From NCBI GenBank assembly GCA_021647365.1, contig JAKIUW010000021.1, forward strand, positions 1 to 60,766: a stretch of 60,766 nt of DNA, read 5' to 3'. The DNA is from Cocleimonas sp. GTDB lineage: Bacteria; Pseudomonadota; Gammaproteobacteria; Thiotrichales; Thiotrichaceae. Under the pieces are notes generated by a model that was not told where the DNA came from, did no database searches, and worked only from the letters and a program-made list of their open reading frames with translations. A program made the translations under genes and the position numbers. Positions 23,396 to 32,033 of the stretch are shown piece by piece; positions within the stretch are counted from its first letter, which is position 1, and each line of letters begins with the position of its first letter.

Positions 23396-24184
23396 TTATT
23401 TCAAACGTAATGTTTGACCTGGGCTAATCGTGTATGGCGCAACTAGATTATTCATGCTGATAATATCTTTCCAATAAACACCTGTCTGGCGCATTACTTC
23501 AAAGACTGTGTCGCCTTTCTTTACCATGTAAGAAGCACTTCCACTACCGCCGCCTGCTACTGCCGCTTTCGCTGCATTGTAAGTGTTTGCTGTATTGGTT
23601 GTTCCTGTGCTACCACCTGAGTAAGTTGTAGGTGCGTATGGCTTATAGGTTGGTTGCTGATAGCTGCCTGTGTAAATACTTTTATTGCTTGCACTTACGT
23701 TTGCTGCTGGCGCCGCGGTCGTTGTTTTTCCTGCTGAGCTGTAATCGTAGTAGTTCGTATTACTGGCACCAGTATTTGCATTACCGCTTCCATAGCCTGT
23801 GTAGTTTTGTTTATTATTTTGCGCAGCTTGCTGACGGTTCCAACGGTCAATGTAATATTGCTGGTTGTGTTGTCCTGCCGGTCTAGTTGCTGCCGCTTTA
23901 TAAACTGGTTTTGCCGCTGGCTTGTATGTGTAAGTGCTCTTCGGCGCTGCATTGTTGTTTGTGCCACAAGTTCCGCAACTTGCTGCTCGGCGCTGACCAA
24001 ATAAACCACCACCGCGTGAAACCTGACCTGTACGAGCTACTTGCCCCGTATTTGAACCACCCGATGAGTATCCACTTCCTCCACCTTGGTTACCAAGTCT
24101 ATAATTACTACAACCTGATGCCATTACAGCAACAATTGAAGCAACCGCTAATAATTTAATTTTTTTATCCATGATTCCGTTCAT
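23396..24184 (-). CDS. LysM lipoprotein, NlpD-like without peptidase domain
   Basis: The 262-residue protein has a lipoprotein signal (lipobox MASGC, Cys25), a long low-complexity region rich in Gly, Asn, Ser, Thr, Tyr and Ala (30-210), and one C-terminal LysM domain (about 215-261: YMVKKGDTVFEVMRQTGVYW, then ISPGQTLRLK) that would bind peptidoglycan. Its place after surE and pcm is that of nlpD, but NlpD's M23/LytM domain is absent and rpoS does not follow. It is likely anchored in the outer membrane. AAGGG lies 8 bases before the ATG at 24182-24184. Confidence 0.75.
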   Translation of the reverse strand: MNGIMDKKIKLLAVASIVAVMASGCSNYRLGNQGGGSGYSSGGSNTGQVARTGQVSRGGGLFGQRRAASCGTCGTNNNAAPKSTYTYKPAAKPVYKAAATRPAGQHNQQYYIDRWNRQQAAQNNKQNYTGYGSGNANTGASNTNYYDYSSAGKTTTAAPAANVSASNKSIYTGSYQQPTYKPYAPTTYSGGSTGTTNTANTYNAAKAAVAGGGSGSASYMVKKGDTVFEVMRQTGVYWKDIISMNNLVAPYTISPGQTLRLK

Positions 24185-24489
24185 GATAATACCCTTCGAT
24201 TATGAATCTACTTTATGTGTGAAAAAGTTATAAGGTATTGATTGAAATATTTGCGGCAAGAATTGCCCAAATTTTCAGTTATCGAACAGTCAAACTAGAC
24301 CACCCGAACTTGCCCATAACCCCAATTTTTAATGAATGGTCCCAACCACTCATAAGCCCTATGAAAGTAAAATTAGTTTTATTATTTTACTTTTCACAGT
24401 AGTGCAACTAGGCACTTATGACACAATACACAAGCAATTTAATAGTTTCAAGCTAAAACTCGCTAATTTTAAAGGCTTTTTTTGTTTTT
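24185..24489. other. Intergenic region upstream of the LysM lipoprotein gene
   Basis: No gene is visible. It is AT-rich and contains a plausible minus-strand promoter (24379-24407) that would leave a leader of about 190 bases. Confidence 0.5.
24379..24407 (-). promoter_or_regulatory. Possible sigma-70 promoter for the LysM lipoprotein gene
   Basis: On minus, TTGCAC (24402-24407) and TAATAA (24379-24384) are 17 bases apart. The boxes match consensus moderately well. Confidence 0.35.
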
Positions 24490-24963
24490 TTAAACTTTTT
24501 TTAATAAAAAGCTAAAAAGCTCTGCTCCTGAAAGAAATATCGCTGTAACGATTAAACCTGCAATTAGTACCCCCAGTGAGACCGCAAGAAATCCTTTTCG
24601 TTTCTCTATTCCAAAAACCCACGCGGCAAAACTACCTGTATAAGCGCCTGTTACAGGTAAAGGAATCATGACAAAAACCATTAACCCCCAAAAGCCCCAT
24701 TTTTCTATGTTATCACCCACTTTTGCGCGTGTGCGTACCACTATTTTTTCAAATAAATTAGCGTACCATTCCATTTTACTAAACAGATCATGGAAGAAAC
24801 CCATAAAAACATACACGATAGGAAAAGCTAAAATATTTGCTGCACAACTGACGATATAAGCCGTTACAGGATTAATATCATTAGCTAACGCATAGGGAAT
24901 ACCTCCTCGCAGCTCAAAAATTGGCGTGATACTCAAAAGAATGGTGTAGATAATATCGTTCAT
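24490..24963 (-). CDS. PF06695 small multidrug-export-type membrane protein
   Basis: This 157-residue protein of the COG2426/PF06695 family has ISITPIFELRGGIPYAL-like start (STTPI not present; here LLSITPIFELRGGIPYALA), the key family motif, and MVFVMIPLPVTGAYTGSFAAW, with four hydrophobic segments. The family is annotated as small multidrug export proteins but transport has rarely been shown. It lies between pcm and the LysM lipoprotein, an insertion in the usual surE-pcm-nlpD order. Confidence 0.85.
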   Translation of the reverse strand: MNDIIYTILLSITPIFELRGGIPYALANDINPVTAYIVSCAANILAFPIVYVFMGFFHDLFSKMEWYANLFEKIVVRTRAKVGDNIEKWGFWGLMVFVMIPLPVTGAYTGSFAAWVFGIEKRKGFLAVSLGVLIAGLIVTAIFLSGAELFSFLLKKV

Positions 24964-25016
24964 ATTTTCCCTAATTTATACTTGTTCTATTTACTAGCCC
25001 AACTTATGCCAACATC

Positions 25017-25679
25017 TCATTTGCTAACGAGAGGAACAAAAGCTACTGACTCATGATTCTCTACAGAGTACTTTGATTCGCTATTACGTGTCACCACTTG
25101 CAAAACTTGCTCGCTATTTTGAGCGCCTACGGGTATTACCAATCTTCCACCAATTTTTAATTGTTGAATTAGTGCAGGCGGAATTGCATCAGGCGCGGCG
25201 GTTGCCATAATCGCATCATACGGCGCAGCATCTGCCCAGCCCCAACTACCATCACTCAAATGTGTACGGATGTTCTTATAACCAATCTTATAAAGTAAAT
25301 CTCGCGACTGACGATAGAGTTCTGGAATCACCTCAACCGTGTGTAAGTTTTTTACTAAGCCACCCAACACTGCTGCCTGATAACCCGAACCTGTACCTAC
25401 TTCTAATATATTTTCTAAGGATTCACTTTCCATTAGTAATTCCGTCATACGCGCAACAATGTATGGCTGAGAAATTGTTTGCCCATGACCGATAGGAAAA
25501 GATGAGTCCTCATACGAACGAGTTGCCATTGCCTCATCAACAAATAAATGTCGAGGCACAAGGCGCATAATGCGCAATACATCTGGATGAGTGATCCCCT
25601 TTTGTTGTAGACGATCAATCAAGCGATCTCGCGTTCGCTGTGATGTCATGCCAACACCTTGAATATTTAACTCATTCAT
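25017..25679 (-). CDS. pcm: Protein-L-isoaspartate O-methyltransferase
   Basis: Pcm methylates L-isoaspartyl residues so that damaged proteins can be repaired. The 220-residue protein has RHLFVDEAMATRSYED, PIGHGQTISQPYIVARMTEL, the SAM-binding ILEVGTGSGYQAAVL and IGGRLVIPVG. Length is standard. It overlaps surE by 4 bases, as in many gammaproteobacteria. Confidence 0.95.
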   Translation of the reverse strand: MNELNIQGVGMTSQRTRDRLIDRLQQKGITHPDVLRIMRLVPRHLFVDEAMATRSYEDSSFPIGHGQTISQPYIVARMTELLMESESLENILEVGTGSGYQAAVLGGLVKNLHTVEVIPELYRQSRDLLYKIGYKNIRTHLSDGSWGWADAAPYDAIMATAAPDAIPPALIQQLKIGGRLVIPVGAQNSEQVLQVVTRNSESKYSVENHESVAFVPLVSK

Positions 25680-26440
25680 TTGTCAGCGCCCAACCAATCC
25701 TTAGTTGCATCAATCGCAGAATAACGTGTCAGATCAATATGAATCGGCGTTACTGAAATATAACCCTTTTGAATGGCGTAAAAGTCTGTTCCTTCGCCTG
25801 CATCCGCTTCTTCCCCTACAGGCCCAACCCAAAATATCTCATCACCACGCGGGTCTTTACTACGAATGACAGGTTCTGCTTTATGGCGTTTGCCCAAACG
25901 TGTTGTTTGAAAGCCTTTAATTTTTTCATAAGGTAAATCAGGTACGTTTACATTAAGAATGGTTGCCGCGTGATCTTCCGCCGTCAACCCTAAGCTGGGT
26001 AATTTTTTCAATAAATTAACTACTACTTTTGCAGCACTTTCAAAATGCTTGGGCGTAAAGGATGCTATTGAAACAGCAATGGCTGGCAAGCCAAGATTAC
26101 GCCCTTCCATCGCTGCCGCAACCGTACCTGAATAAATAACATCATCGCCCATATTTGCGCCTGCATTGATGCCAGAGATAACAATATCAGGCTCATCACC
26201 TTCGTATAAACCTGTTAGCGCCAAATGCACGCAATCAGTTGGCGTGCCGTTGACGCTGTAAAATTGCTTGCCGCGCTCAGTGATTCGTAATGGGGCATCC
26301 AAGGTTAGCGAGTTGCTTGCTCCGCTTCTATCACGATCAGGCGCAATGGTGGTGACGTTTGCAAATTCGCTCAGCTTATCGCGCAGAATATTTATTCCGG
26401 GCGCTATAAAACCATCATCATTACTCAGCAGTATATTCAT
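25676..26440 (-). CDS. surE: 5'/3'-nucleotidase SurE
   Basis: SurE is a metal-dependent nucleoside monophosphatase. The 254-residue protein has the metal site LLSNDDGFIAPGI, then APDRDRSGASNSLTL, YSVNGTPTDCVHLAL, SGINAGANMGDDVIYSGTVAAA (another catalytic block) and VSVTPIH-like ISVTPIHIDLT at the end. It is divergent from the Smr-domain gene and overlaps pcm. Confidence 0.96.
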   Translation of the reverse strand: MNILLSNDDGFIAPGINILRDKLSEFANVTTIAPDRDRSGASNSLTLDAPLRITERGKQFYSVNGTPTDCVHLALTGLYEGDEPDIVISGINAGANMGDDVIYSGTVAAAMEGRNLGLPAIAVSIASFTPKHFESAAKVVVNLLKKLPSLGLTAEDHAATILNVNVPDLPYEKIKGFQTTRLGKRHKAEPVIRSKDPRGDEIFWVGPVGEEADAGEGTDFYAIQKGYISVTPIHIDLTRYSAIDATKDWLGADK

Positions 26441-26486
26441 GTTAATCTTACTGTTATCCCAATATCCAAATCATAATTAAACCATC

Positions 26487-27128
26487 GTGAATAAAACTGA
26501 CCTTAAAAAACTCAAAAAGCAATTAATCGAAAATCAAAAAACTGAAAAGCTTGCCAAAAAAGAAGCGCGCATTCAACAAGTGAATGATAGCCATGATCAT
26601 GACTTTTTTCGAGAAGCAATGAGTGGCGTAAGCCCTTTAACTTCAAATAGAGCATACCATGAAGATAATAATTCTGTTGCCAAACCTAGCGCCAAAAAGC
26701 TCCAGCATTATGAAGAAGATGTGTTAGAAATTCACGATCCATTGTCAGATGAGTTAGACGTGAAAGAAGTAGAACCAGAAGGCACGCTGAGCTTTTGCCA
26801 GTCGGGCATTCAAAAAAGTGTTTTTCGTAAATTACGCAGTGGCCAATACCGTATTTCGGATGAGCTAGATTTGCACGGCACAACTATCAAACAAGCTAAA
26901 CAAATATTAATGTATTACCTACAAGAAACGCCACAGTTTGAAAGTTGCTGTGTGCGAATCATTCATGGGAAAGGACATCGTTCGGGCAATAAAAAACCCG
27001 TGTTAAAAACACAGGTTAATCATTGGCTCTCCGAACATGAGCGCGTTTTAGCTTTTCATTCTGCCAAAGCAAAAGATGGTGGAACGGGTGCGGTTTATGT
27101 TTTATTAAAACGTCAAAAAGACCTCTAA
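26487..27128 (+). CDS. smrB: Smr-domain protein (SmrB-like)
   Basis: The 213-residue protein has a charged N-terminal part and a C-terminal Smr domain (about 125-210) with ELDLHGTTIKQAKQ, RIIHGKGHRSG and GGTGAVYVLLKR, the DLHG and HGKG signatures. SmrB cleaves mRNA at collided ribosomes in E. coli, and this protein has the same domain order and length. The start is GTG at 26487-26489. It is monocistronic and divergent from surE. Confidence 0.85.
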   Translation: MNKTDLKKLKKQLIENQKTEKLAKKEARIQQVNDSHDHDFFREAMSGVSPLTSNRAYHEDNNSVAKPSAKKLQHYEEDVLEIHDPLSDELDVKEVEPEGTLSFCQSGIQKSVFRKLRSGQYRISDELDLHGTTIKQAKQILMYYLQETPQFESCCVRIIHGKGHRSGNKKPVLKTQVNHWLSEHERVLAFHSAKAKDGGTGAVYVLLKRQKDL

Positions 27129-27140
27129 ACATATTTCTTT

Positions 27141-27210
27141 GCACACCCTCTTTTAAATGATAGCTCGTTAGTTTTTTTAACGACTGCTAGAATTTATGCA
27201 AAGCTCCATG
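27141..27210 (+). repeat. Extended dispersed repeat, degenerate unit 9
   Basis: A degenerate core (GCACACCCTC followed by TTTTAAATGA) is followed by about 50 bases that closely match those after unit 10 at 29259-29332, including GTTAGTTTTTTTAACGACT. The two extended copies flank the DUF1287 and tcdA genes in the same orientation. Confidence 0.8.
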
Positions 27211-27224
27211 ACTTGCTAAAAATA

Positions 27225-28310
27225 TTATTTAGCAAGTAGCTCTCTTATTGCATTTTTATTAAGCGTTGCCAATTTAACATCTCGACTAACATTTACTTCT
27301 GATACTGGCGCACTTGGAGAAAGATTGACCGCATCCAAAAGTTGAATAGGACGGCTAGTTGTTTGTGATATTGCATTAGCATTATCTACCCTACCCAGTG
27401 TTTGCGATGCTCTTTGCTGATGTTGGACTGGAGCATTTGCCAATAATGTTACAGCATTTGCAAGCTGTGTGCGATTAAACCCACGTGATTTTCTTGGTGC
27501 AGGACGTGATGCATAAATTGTTTTTGGAGCACGGTTAGCGTGTGCTGCGGTATAACGATAATGTCCTGAAATTGGGAATCTAAACAATATATCTTCTATT
27601 TCTGGCCCATTTGCGATGTTATGCACAATCATCTTGCGACGTGGATCAGCGCGCGAAGGTTTATCAACGACTACGCCAATATGTGGAAGGCCTGGGCCAA
27701 CCATCCAAGTTACTAAATCACCAGGGCGATAGTCGGCAGGGTTACGCGTGATAGGCAAAGCCGCACCACGACGCTGGAAAAATGCTCTTAAGTTATAAAC
27801 ACGACGATGATCTATATTTGTATCAGGCTGCGATAATCCCCATTTCTTCACATTGGGGTAAGCAGAAAAAGCACCTACCATATCTTGATGAACTTGCGAC
27901 TGAAGATCAATCCCTAGCTTGCGGTAAGAGCGAATAACCACATCGGTACACACGCCGATATTGGCAGGCACATCACCCCATGGGTAACCAATTTTAATGT
28001 AAGCACCATCATATCGAACTCTTGACTGTAAACGCCCTAGCGCCGCATTGGATAATTTCTTAGCAAAAGAGCCGTAGTGACTTGATCTATTAATGCTTGG
28101 TCGTCTTTGTGTTGCACGCCTTGCCCTTGGTGAACGTTTTTCATAAACAACTGGTGTTATGTTTGCATCCGCAACGTCTTTTTGAATAGGTGTAACAACA
28201 TTGGCAGTGTTTGAATTTGTTGTAACATTTGCCGTTCTAGTCCCCGAACATGCTGTCATGCCAATAGACACAATAATCACAGGTGTAACTAAAGATAATT
28301 TTTTTAACAC
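27225..28310 (-). CDS. DUF1287 lipoprotein (YijF-like)
   Basis: The 361-residue protein begins with a lipoprotein signal (lipobox MTAC, Cys21). Residues about 80-260 are a DUF1287 domain: RVRYDGAYIKIGYPWGDVPA, GVCTDVVIRSYRKLGIDLQ, PDTNIDHRRVYNL, PGDLVTWMVG and PHIGVVVDK. The fold resembles NlpC/P60-like cysteine hydrolases, and Cys-Asp plus the late histidines may be catalytic, but the function is not established. Basic N-terminal (RRATQRRPS) and C-terminal extensions of about 100 residues are unusual compared with YijF. It lies beside tcdA, transcribed in the same direction with a 92-base gap. Confidence 0.8.
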   Translation of the reverse strand: MLKKLSLVTPVIIVSIGMTACSGTRTANVTTNSNTANVVTPIQKDVADANITPVVYEKRSPRARRATQRRPSINRSSHYGSFAKKLSNAALGRLQSRVRYDGAYIKIGYPWGDVPANIGVCTDVVIRSYRKLGIDLQSQVHQDMVGAFSAYPNVKKWGLSQPDTNIDHRRVYNLRAFFQRRGAALPITRNPADYRPGDLVTWMVGPGLPHIGVVVDKPSRADPRRKMIVHNIANGPEIEDILFRFPISGHYRYTAAHANRAPKTIYASRPAPRKSRGFNRTQLANAVTLLANAPVQHQQRASQTLGRVDNANAISQTTSRPIQLLDAVNLSPSAPVSEVNVSRDVKLATLNKNAIRELLAK

Positions 28311-28402
28311 TGATTTCCCCTTTTGCTTTATTATTATTCTTTGTATCTATAATAAACGATAGTTACTGAGCACAAGCTGAATCAGCACTTTTAGCAACTA
28401 AA

Positions 28403-29212
28403 CTAATTGCTTATCGACTTGTTTGCCAGCTTCCTCAAAACATAAGCAACTGCCATAAACGCAAAACTACCCGTCACCATCACCGACGAACCAATACCCC
28501 CTGCACAACTCAAGCCACCAATATCATCTTGTGGTTTTTGCTGCGAAACACTCCCATCCTCTCCCGAATAAAGTAAATGTTCAGGCGAATAAATACACGG
28601 TATCGAAAAACGTCGCTTGGGGTTTTTAGAAAAACCATGCTTCTGCCGTAAAATTTTACGTGTTCTTGAAAGCAAAGGGTCATGCGCTGTTCGGCTTAAA
28701 TCCGCAATTTTAATCAAGCTTGGATCAATCTGCCCACCTGCTCCACCCAGTGTAATAATTTTGGCTTTTTGGCGCTTGCACCATGCAATCAATGCCGCTT
28801 TCACCTTTGAATTATCAATGCAGTCGATGATGTAATCAGCATTTTTATCAATTAAGTCAACAATATTTTCCTGTGTGAGAAAATCTTCAATAATACAAAC
28901 TTCACAGTCTTCGTTAATCTCCCTTACGCGTTCTGCCATCACATCGGTTTTATTTCTCCCGAGTGTGCTACTCAATGCGGGTAACTGCCTATTAATATTG
29001 GATTCTGCCACCACATCCATATCAATCAGCGTGAGTTTGCCAATAGCATTTCGTGCCAAGGCTTCAACCACCCAAGATCCAACACCGCCAATGCCAATCA
29101 CTATGATGTGCGATTGCTTAAACTGCTGGAGTGCCTGCTTGCCGTATAAACGCTCAACACCACCAAAACGGCGATTAGCATCTTGTTTTGTCATAGCTTT
29201 TTGTTTTGCCAT
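28403..29212 (-). CDS. tcdA: tRNA threonylcarbamoyladenosine dehydratase
   Basis: TcdA (CsdL) is a ThiF/E1-like ATP-dependent enzyme that cyclises t6A to ct6A in tRNA. The 269-residue protein has RFGGVERLYG at the start, the nucleotide-binding IIVIGIGGVGSWVVEALAR, LIDMDVVAESNINRQLPA, DYIIDCIDNSKVKAALIAWC and a C-terminal hydrophobic segment (SVMVTGSFAFMAVAYVLRKL). All fit TcdA in size and order. Confidence 0.94.
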   Translation of the reverse strand: MAKQKAMTKQDANRRFGGVERLYGKQALQQFKQSHIIVIGIGGVGSWVVEALARNAIGKLTLIDMDVVAESNINRQLPALSSTLGRNKTDVMAERVREINEDCEVCIIEDFLTQENIVDLIDKNADYIIDCIDNSKVKAALIAWCKRQKAKIITLGGAGGQIDPSLIKIADLSRTAHDPLLSRTRKILRQKHGFSKNPKRRFSIPCIYSPEHLLYSGEDGSVSQQKPQDDIGGLSCAGGIGSSVMVTGSFAFMAVAYVLRKLANKSISN

Positions 29213-29258
29213 ACTAAGGGGCTCTGTAACTAATAATGGTTCATTACAGATAGTTTAA

Positions 29259-29332
29259 AGCACACCCCCCCACTTTTACATGATAGCTTGTTAGTTTTTT
29301 TAACGACTACTAAAATTTATGCAGAGCTTCAC
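29259..29332 (+). repeat. Extended dispersed repeat unit 10
   Basis: Perfect core AGCACACCCCCCCA followed by CTTTTACATGATAG, extending into the 50-base block shared with 27159-27210. Confidence 0.88.
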
Positions 29333-29434
29333 TAAATAAAGTGGAGCAACGCCGACGAATGGTCTATTATCAATAAAAAGAGCACCGTACAGTTGATAGC
29401 TGGGATATTTATAAGAAAAGCATAGGGAACAATA

Positions 29435-29881
29435 ATGTCAGATGGAATAAATCATAATGCGCTAAAACTTCTCATTGAAGCAGGTGCCGTGGATACTGCA
29501 ACCGTTATCGCAAACGCGGATCAGTGGGCATTGAGAATAAAGTTTGGCGATGCCGAAAAAACAATCCTAGCCAAGAATAGCGGCAAAGCTCGCATTTGGA
29601 GAAAGCTAGACACACTAGCAAAATACCTTTCTGGGCTTGGTATAAACCATTTTGAAACAGACTTAACCAATTACGATCCTAGTAAAAAAACACTTACACG
29701 ACCTGACAGCGCCGCTATTCTAAAGAAAACGCATGAAGCACATAGATCGCAACAAGAGAAAGAAGAAATTCAAGAAGCCATTATTGCGATTGATAAAAAG
29801 GCATCCCCTGACAAAGTTAAAGTTAATTGGGAGCAACGCCGCGCTAGAATATTGAAGCAAGAAAATCCTCGGGTAAAGTAA
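29435..29881 (+). CDS. ParC-family partition-associated-like protein
   Basis: The 148-residue soluble protein resembles the small ParC-like partition-associated proteins found on plasmids and integrative elements: LLIEAGAVDTATVIANADQW, GDAEKTILAKNSGKARIWRK, LDTLAKYLSGLGINHFETDL, then YDPS and RPDSAAILKKTHEAHRSQQ. The assignment rests on remembered pattern similarity, so it is tentative. No ParA or mobility gene is nearby, making it an orphan. It lies between two dispersed-repeat units. Confidence 0.5.
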   Translation: MSDGINHNALKLLIEAGAVDTATVIANADQWALRIKFGDAEKTILAKNSGKARIWRKLDTLAKYLSGLGINHFETDLTNYDPSKKTLTRPDSAAILKKTHEAHRSQQEKEEIQEAIIAIDKKASPDKVKVNWEQRRARILKQENPRVK

Positions 29882-29928
29882 ACTAACTATACTTACGTAG
29901 CCCTAGTTATTTATATAATAGGCTAAAA

Positions 29929-29951
29929 CCACACCCCCCCACTTTTACATG
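29929..29951 (+). repeat. Dispersed repeat unit 11
   Basis: CCACACCCCCCCACTT followed by TTACATG; single copy before the TSUP permease gene. Confidence 0.88.
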
Positions 29952-29971
29952 CTCTTTATAATATCTAGTCT

Positions 29972-30742
29972 ATGGATAATCTTTCTGAACTAAGCCATTA
30001 CTGGCTGATTGCCCTCACGGTGATAGCCTTTACCGCAGGTTATATCGATGCCGTGGCGGGTGGCGGAGGCATGTTGAATCTACCTGCGTTGTTATTTGCA
30101 GGCGTCCCGCCAGTCTCAGCGCTCGCTGTAAATAAAATTACAGGGATTTCGGGCACAACGCTGGCTGTTATGAAATTTGCGCTAGAAAAACGCATTCGTT
30201 GGCGCACCGTTTTCTATGCTGCAATTCCCTGCTTAGTTGCTTCTTATATTGGTGGTAAGCTTGCTTTAAATGCATCCGCAACTGTGCTTGCTTGGGCAAT
30301 TTTGATTTGTATTCCTATTGCACTTTTTATTGTCTTAAGCGACAAGCCATCACAAGAAAAACAGCCTATAGAAGATAGTTTTCCAAAAACTTTATTGGCC
30401 ATCACACCTCTTGGATTTTATGACGGCATCCTCGGCCCAGGTACAGGAACGTATATGGCAATCGCTGCGAGAAAGGTGCTTAAATTTGATTTTCTACTCG
30501 CCACTGCCACTATAAAACCTTTAAATTTACTCACTAATATTGGCGCTGCCATCGCTTTTTTATTAGCAGAAAAAGTCATCTGGACGATTGCCATTCCGAT
30601 GCTTCTGGCAAGTTCTGTCGGTGGCTGGCTGGGTAGTCATTCTGCTATAAAAGGCGGTGACAAATTTATACGCAGACTCTTGGTTTTTGTTTTGGTGCTG
30701 ATGTTAGCGGCTAATCTTTATAAGATGATATTTATCACTTAA
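29972..30742 (+). CDS. TSUP family permease (TauE/SafE, YfcA-like)
   Basis: The 256-residue inner-membrane protein has seven or eight hydrophobic segments and the TSUP marks FTAGYIDAVAGGGGMLNLPAL at the N-terminus and PLGFYDGILGPGTGTYMAIA in the second half, an internal repeat. It is closest in pattern to YfcA. The family moves sulfur compounds or organic anions; the substrate is not known here. It is flanked by dispersed-repeat units on both sides. Confidence 0.85.
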   Translation: MDNLSELSHYWLIALTVIAFTAGYIDAVAGGGGMLNLPALLFAGVPPVSALAVNKITGISGTTLAVMKFALEKRIRWRTVFYAAIPCLVASYIGGKLALNASATVLAWAILICIPIALFIVLSDKPSQEKQPIEDSFPKTLLAITPLGFYDGILGPGTGTYMAIAARKVLKFDFLLATATIKPLNLLTNIGAAIAFLLAEKVIWTIAIPMLLASSVGGWLGSHSAIKGGDKFIRRLLVFVLVLMLAANLYKMIFIT

Positions 30743-30762
30743 AAGTTACATAAGCCCTAAAC

Positions 30763-30789
30763 CATCTTGTAAAAGTGGGGGGGTGTGCT
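30763..30789 (-). repeat. Dispersed repeat unit 12
   Basis: CATCTTGTAAAAGTG followed by GGGGGGTGTGCT, reverse orientation, 33 bases before hemF. Confidence 0.88.
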
Positions 30790-30821
30790 TTAATCCTAAC
30801 AATACTTATTGAGATTAAATC

Positions 30822-31754
30822 ATGCAATCCCCCGACATCTATGCCGTTAAAGAATACCTTATGAGTTTGCAGGATTCTATTTGCGAACAACTTGCCCAAG
30901 AAGATGGCGGAGCTGTTTTTGATGAAGATAACTGGGAGCGTGAAGTAGACCCCAAAAAGCCTACAATGACAGGTGGCGGGCGCACACGTTTGTTGGTTGA
31001 TGGGAATGTTATCGAGCAGGGCGGTGTGAATTTCTCTCACGTCTTTGGCGGTAAAATGCCCGCTTCAGCCACGACAGGTCGCCCTGAGTTGGCAGGGCGT
31101 ACTTTTCAGGCAATGGGTGTGTCGTTAGTCATCCACCCTAAAAATCCAATGGTTCCTACATCTCATGCTAATGTGCGATTTTTTATTGCTGAAAAAGAAG
31201 GCGAAGACCCTGTTTGGTGGTTTGGTGGCGGTTACGATTTAACGCCTTATTATGGCTTTGAGGAAGATTGTATCGAGTGGCATACAACCGCGCAAAAAGC
31301 CTGCGAACCATTCGGTGATGAAACTTTTGATAAATACAAAAAATGGTGTGACGATTATTTTTACTTAAAACACCGTGATGAACAGCGTGGCATTGGCGGA
31401 CTATTCTTTGATGACTTAAATGAGTGGGGCTTTGAAAAATCGTTTGAGTTTTTAAGAAGCGTAGGTGACAGCTACACAGCCGCTTATCTGCCCATTATGG
31501 CACGCCGCAAGACATTGGAATATACCGAGGCACAGCGAGACTTCCAACTATACCGTCGTGGTCGCTATGTTGAATACAACTTAGTGTACGATCGTGGCAC
31601 ATTATTTGGATTGCAATCGGGCGGACGAACAGAATCAATCTTAATGTCCATGCCTCCGCTGGTTAAGTGGAAATATAACTGGCAACCTGAAATAGGCAGT
31701 GAAGAGGCCCGTTTATATAATCACTTCCTCAAGCCACAGGACTGGATAAGGTAA
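30822..31754 (+). CDS. hemF: Oxygen-dependent coproporphyrinogen III oxidase
   Basis: HemF decarboxylates coproporphyrinogen III to protoporphyrinogen IX with O2, in the cytoplasm. The 310-residue protein shows GGGRTRLL, EQGGVNFSHVFG, SLVIHPKNPMVPTSHANVRF, WWFGGGYDLTPYYGFEED, RGIGGLFFDD and RGRYVEYNLVYDRGT followed by FGLQSGGRTESILMSMPP. All family blocks are present at normal length. It implies aerobic growth. Confidence 0.97.
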   Translation: MQSPDIYAVKEYLMSLQDSICEQLAQEDGGAVFDEDNWEREVDPKKPTMTGGGRTRLLVDGNVIEQGGVNFSHVFGGKMPASATTGRPELAGRTFQAMGVSLVIHPKNPMVPTSHANVRFFIAEKEGEDPVWWFGGGYDLTPYYGFEEDCIEWHTTAQKACEPFGDETFDKYKKWCDDYFYLKHRDEQRGIGGLFFDDLNEWGFEKSFEFLRSVGDSYTAAYLPIMARRKTLEYTEAQRDFQLYRRGRYVEYNLVYDRGTLFGLQSGGRTESILMSMPPLVKWKYNWQPEIGSEEARLYNHFLKPQDWIR

Positions 31755-31756
31755 GT

Positions 31757-31876
31757 TTACTTTTTTGGTGAAGACAGTTTAACCATTTTATAAACAAACC
31801 AAGCCATTACAATAAAAATGAAACCGATAGTAACGGCTGTCCAAAAACCTGTTTGACTCATTAGTAAATCTTTCAT
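31757..31876 (-). CDS. DUF3149-like membrane microprotein
   Basis: This is a 39-residue protein: KDLLMSQTGFWTAVTIGFIF followed by IVMAWFVYKMVKLSSPKK. One transmembrane helix with a basic end and the MKDLL start fit DUF3149, a family of single-helix proteins of unknown function. AAGGTAAG lies just before the ATG at 31874-31876. The stop is two bases from the convergent hemF stop. Confidence 0.7.
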   Translation of the reverse strand: MKDLLMSQTGFWTAVTIGFIFIVMAWFVYKMVKLSSPKK

Positions 31877-31988
31877 GATACTTACCTTACTAGATAATTT
31901 ATGTGTATTTTAAAAGATACAACCAAGGCATGACTTGCCCTATATCAAGAATCAGGTATTTATAAGTAATAAGAGATATTAGAAAGGT

Positions 31989-32011
31989 ATGTTTAAAACT
32001 AGGGGGGTGCT
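31989..32011 (-). repeat. Dispersed repeat, partial unit 13
   Basis: ATGTTTAAAACTAG followed by GGGGGTGCTT, a shortened CTAG-variant unit between the microprotein and the S8 protease gene. Confidence 0.7.
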
Positions 32012-32033
32012 TACGGCTCAGAAGAAGAAAACT

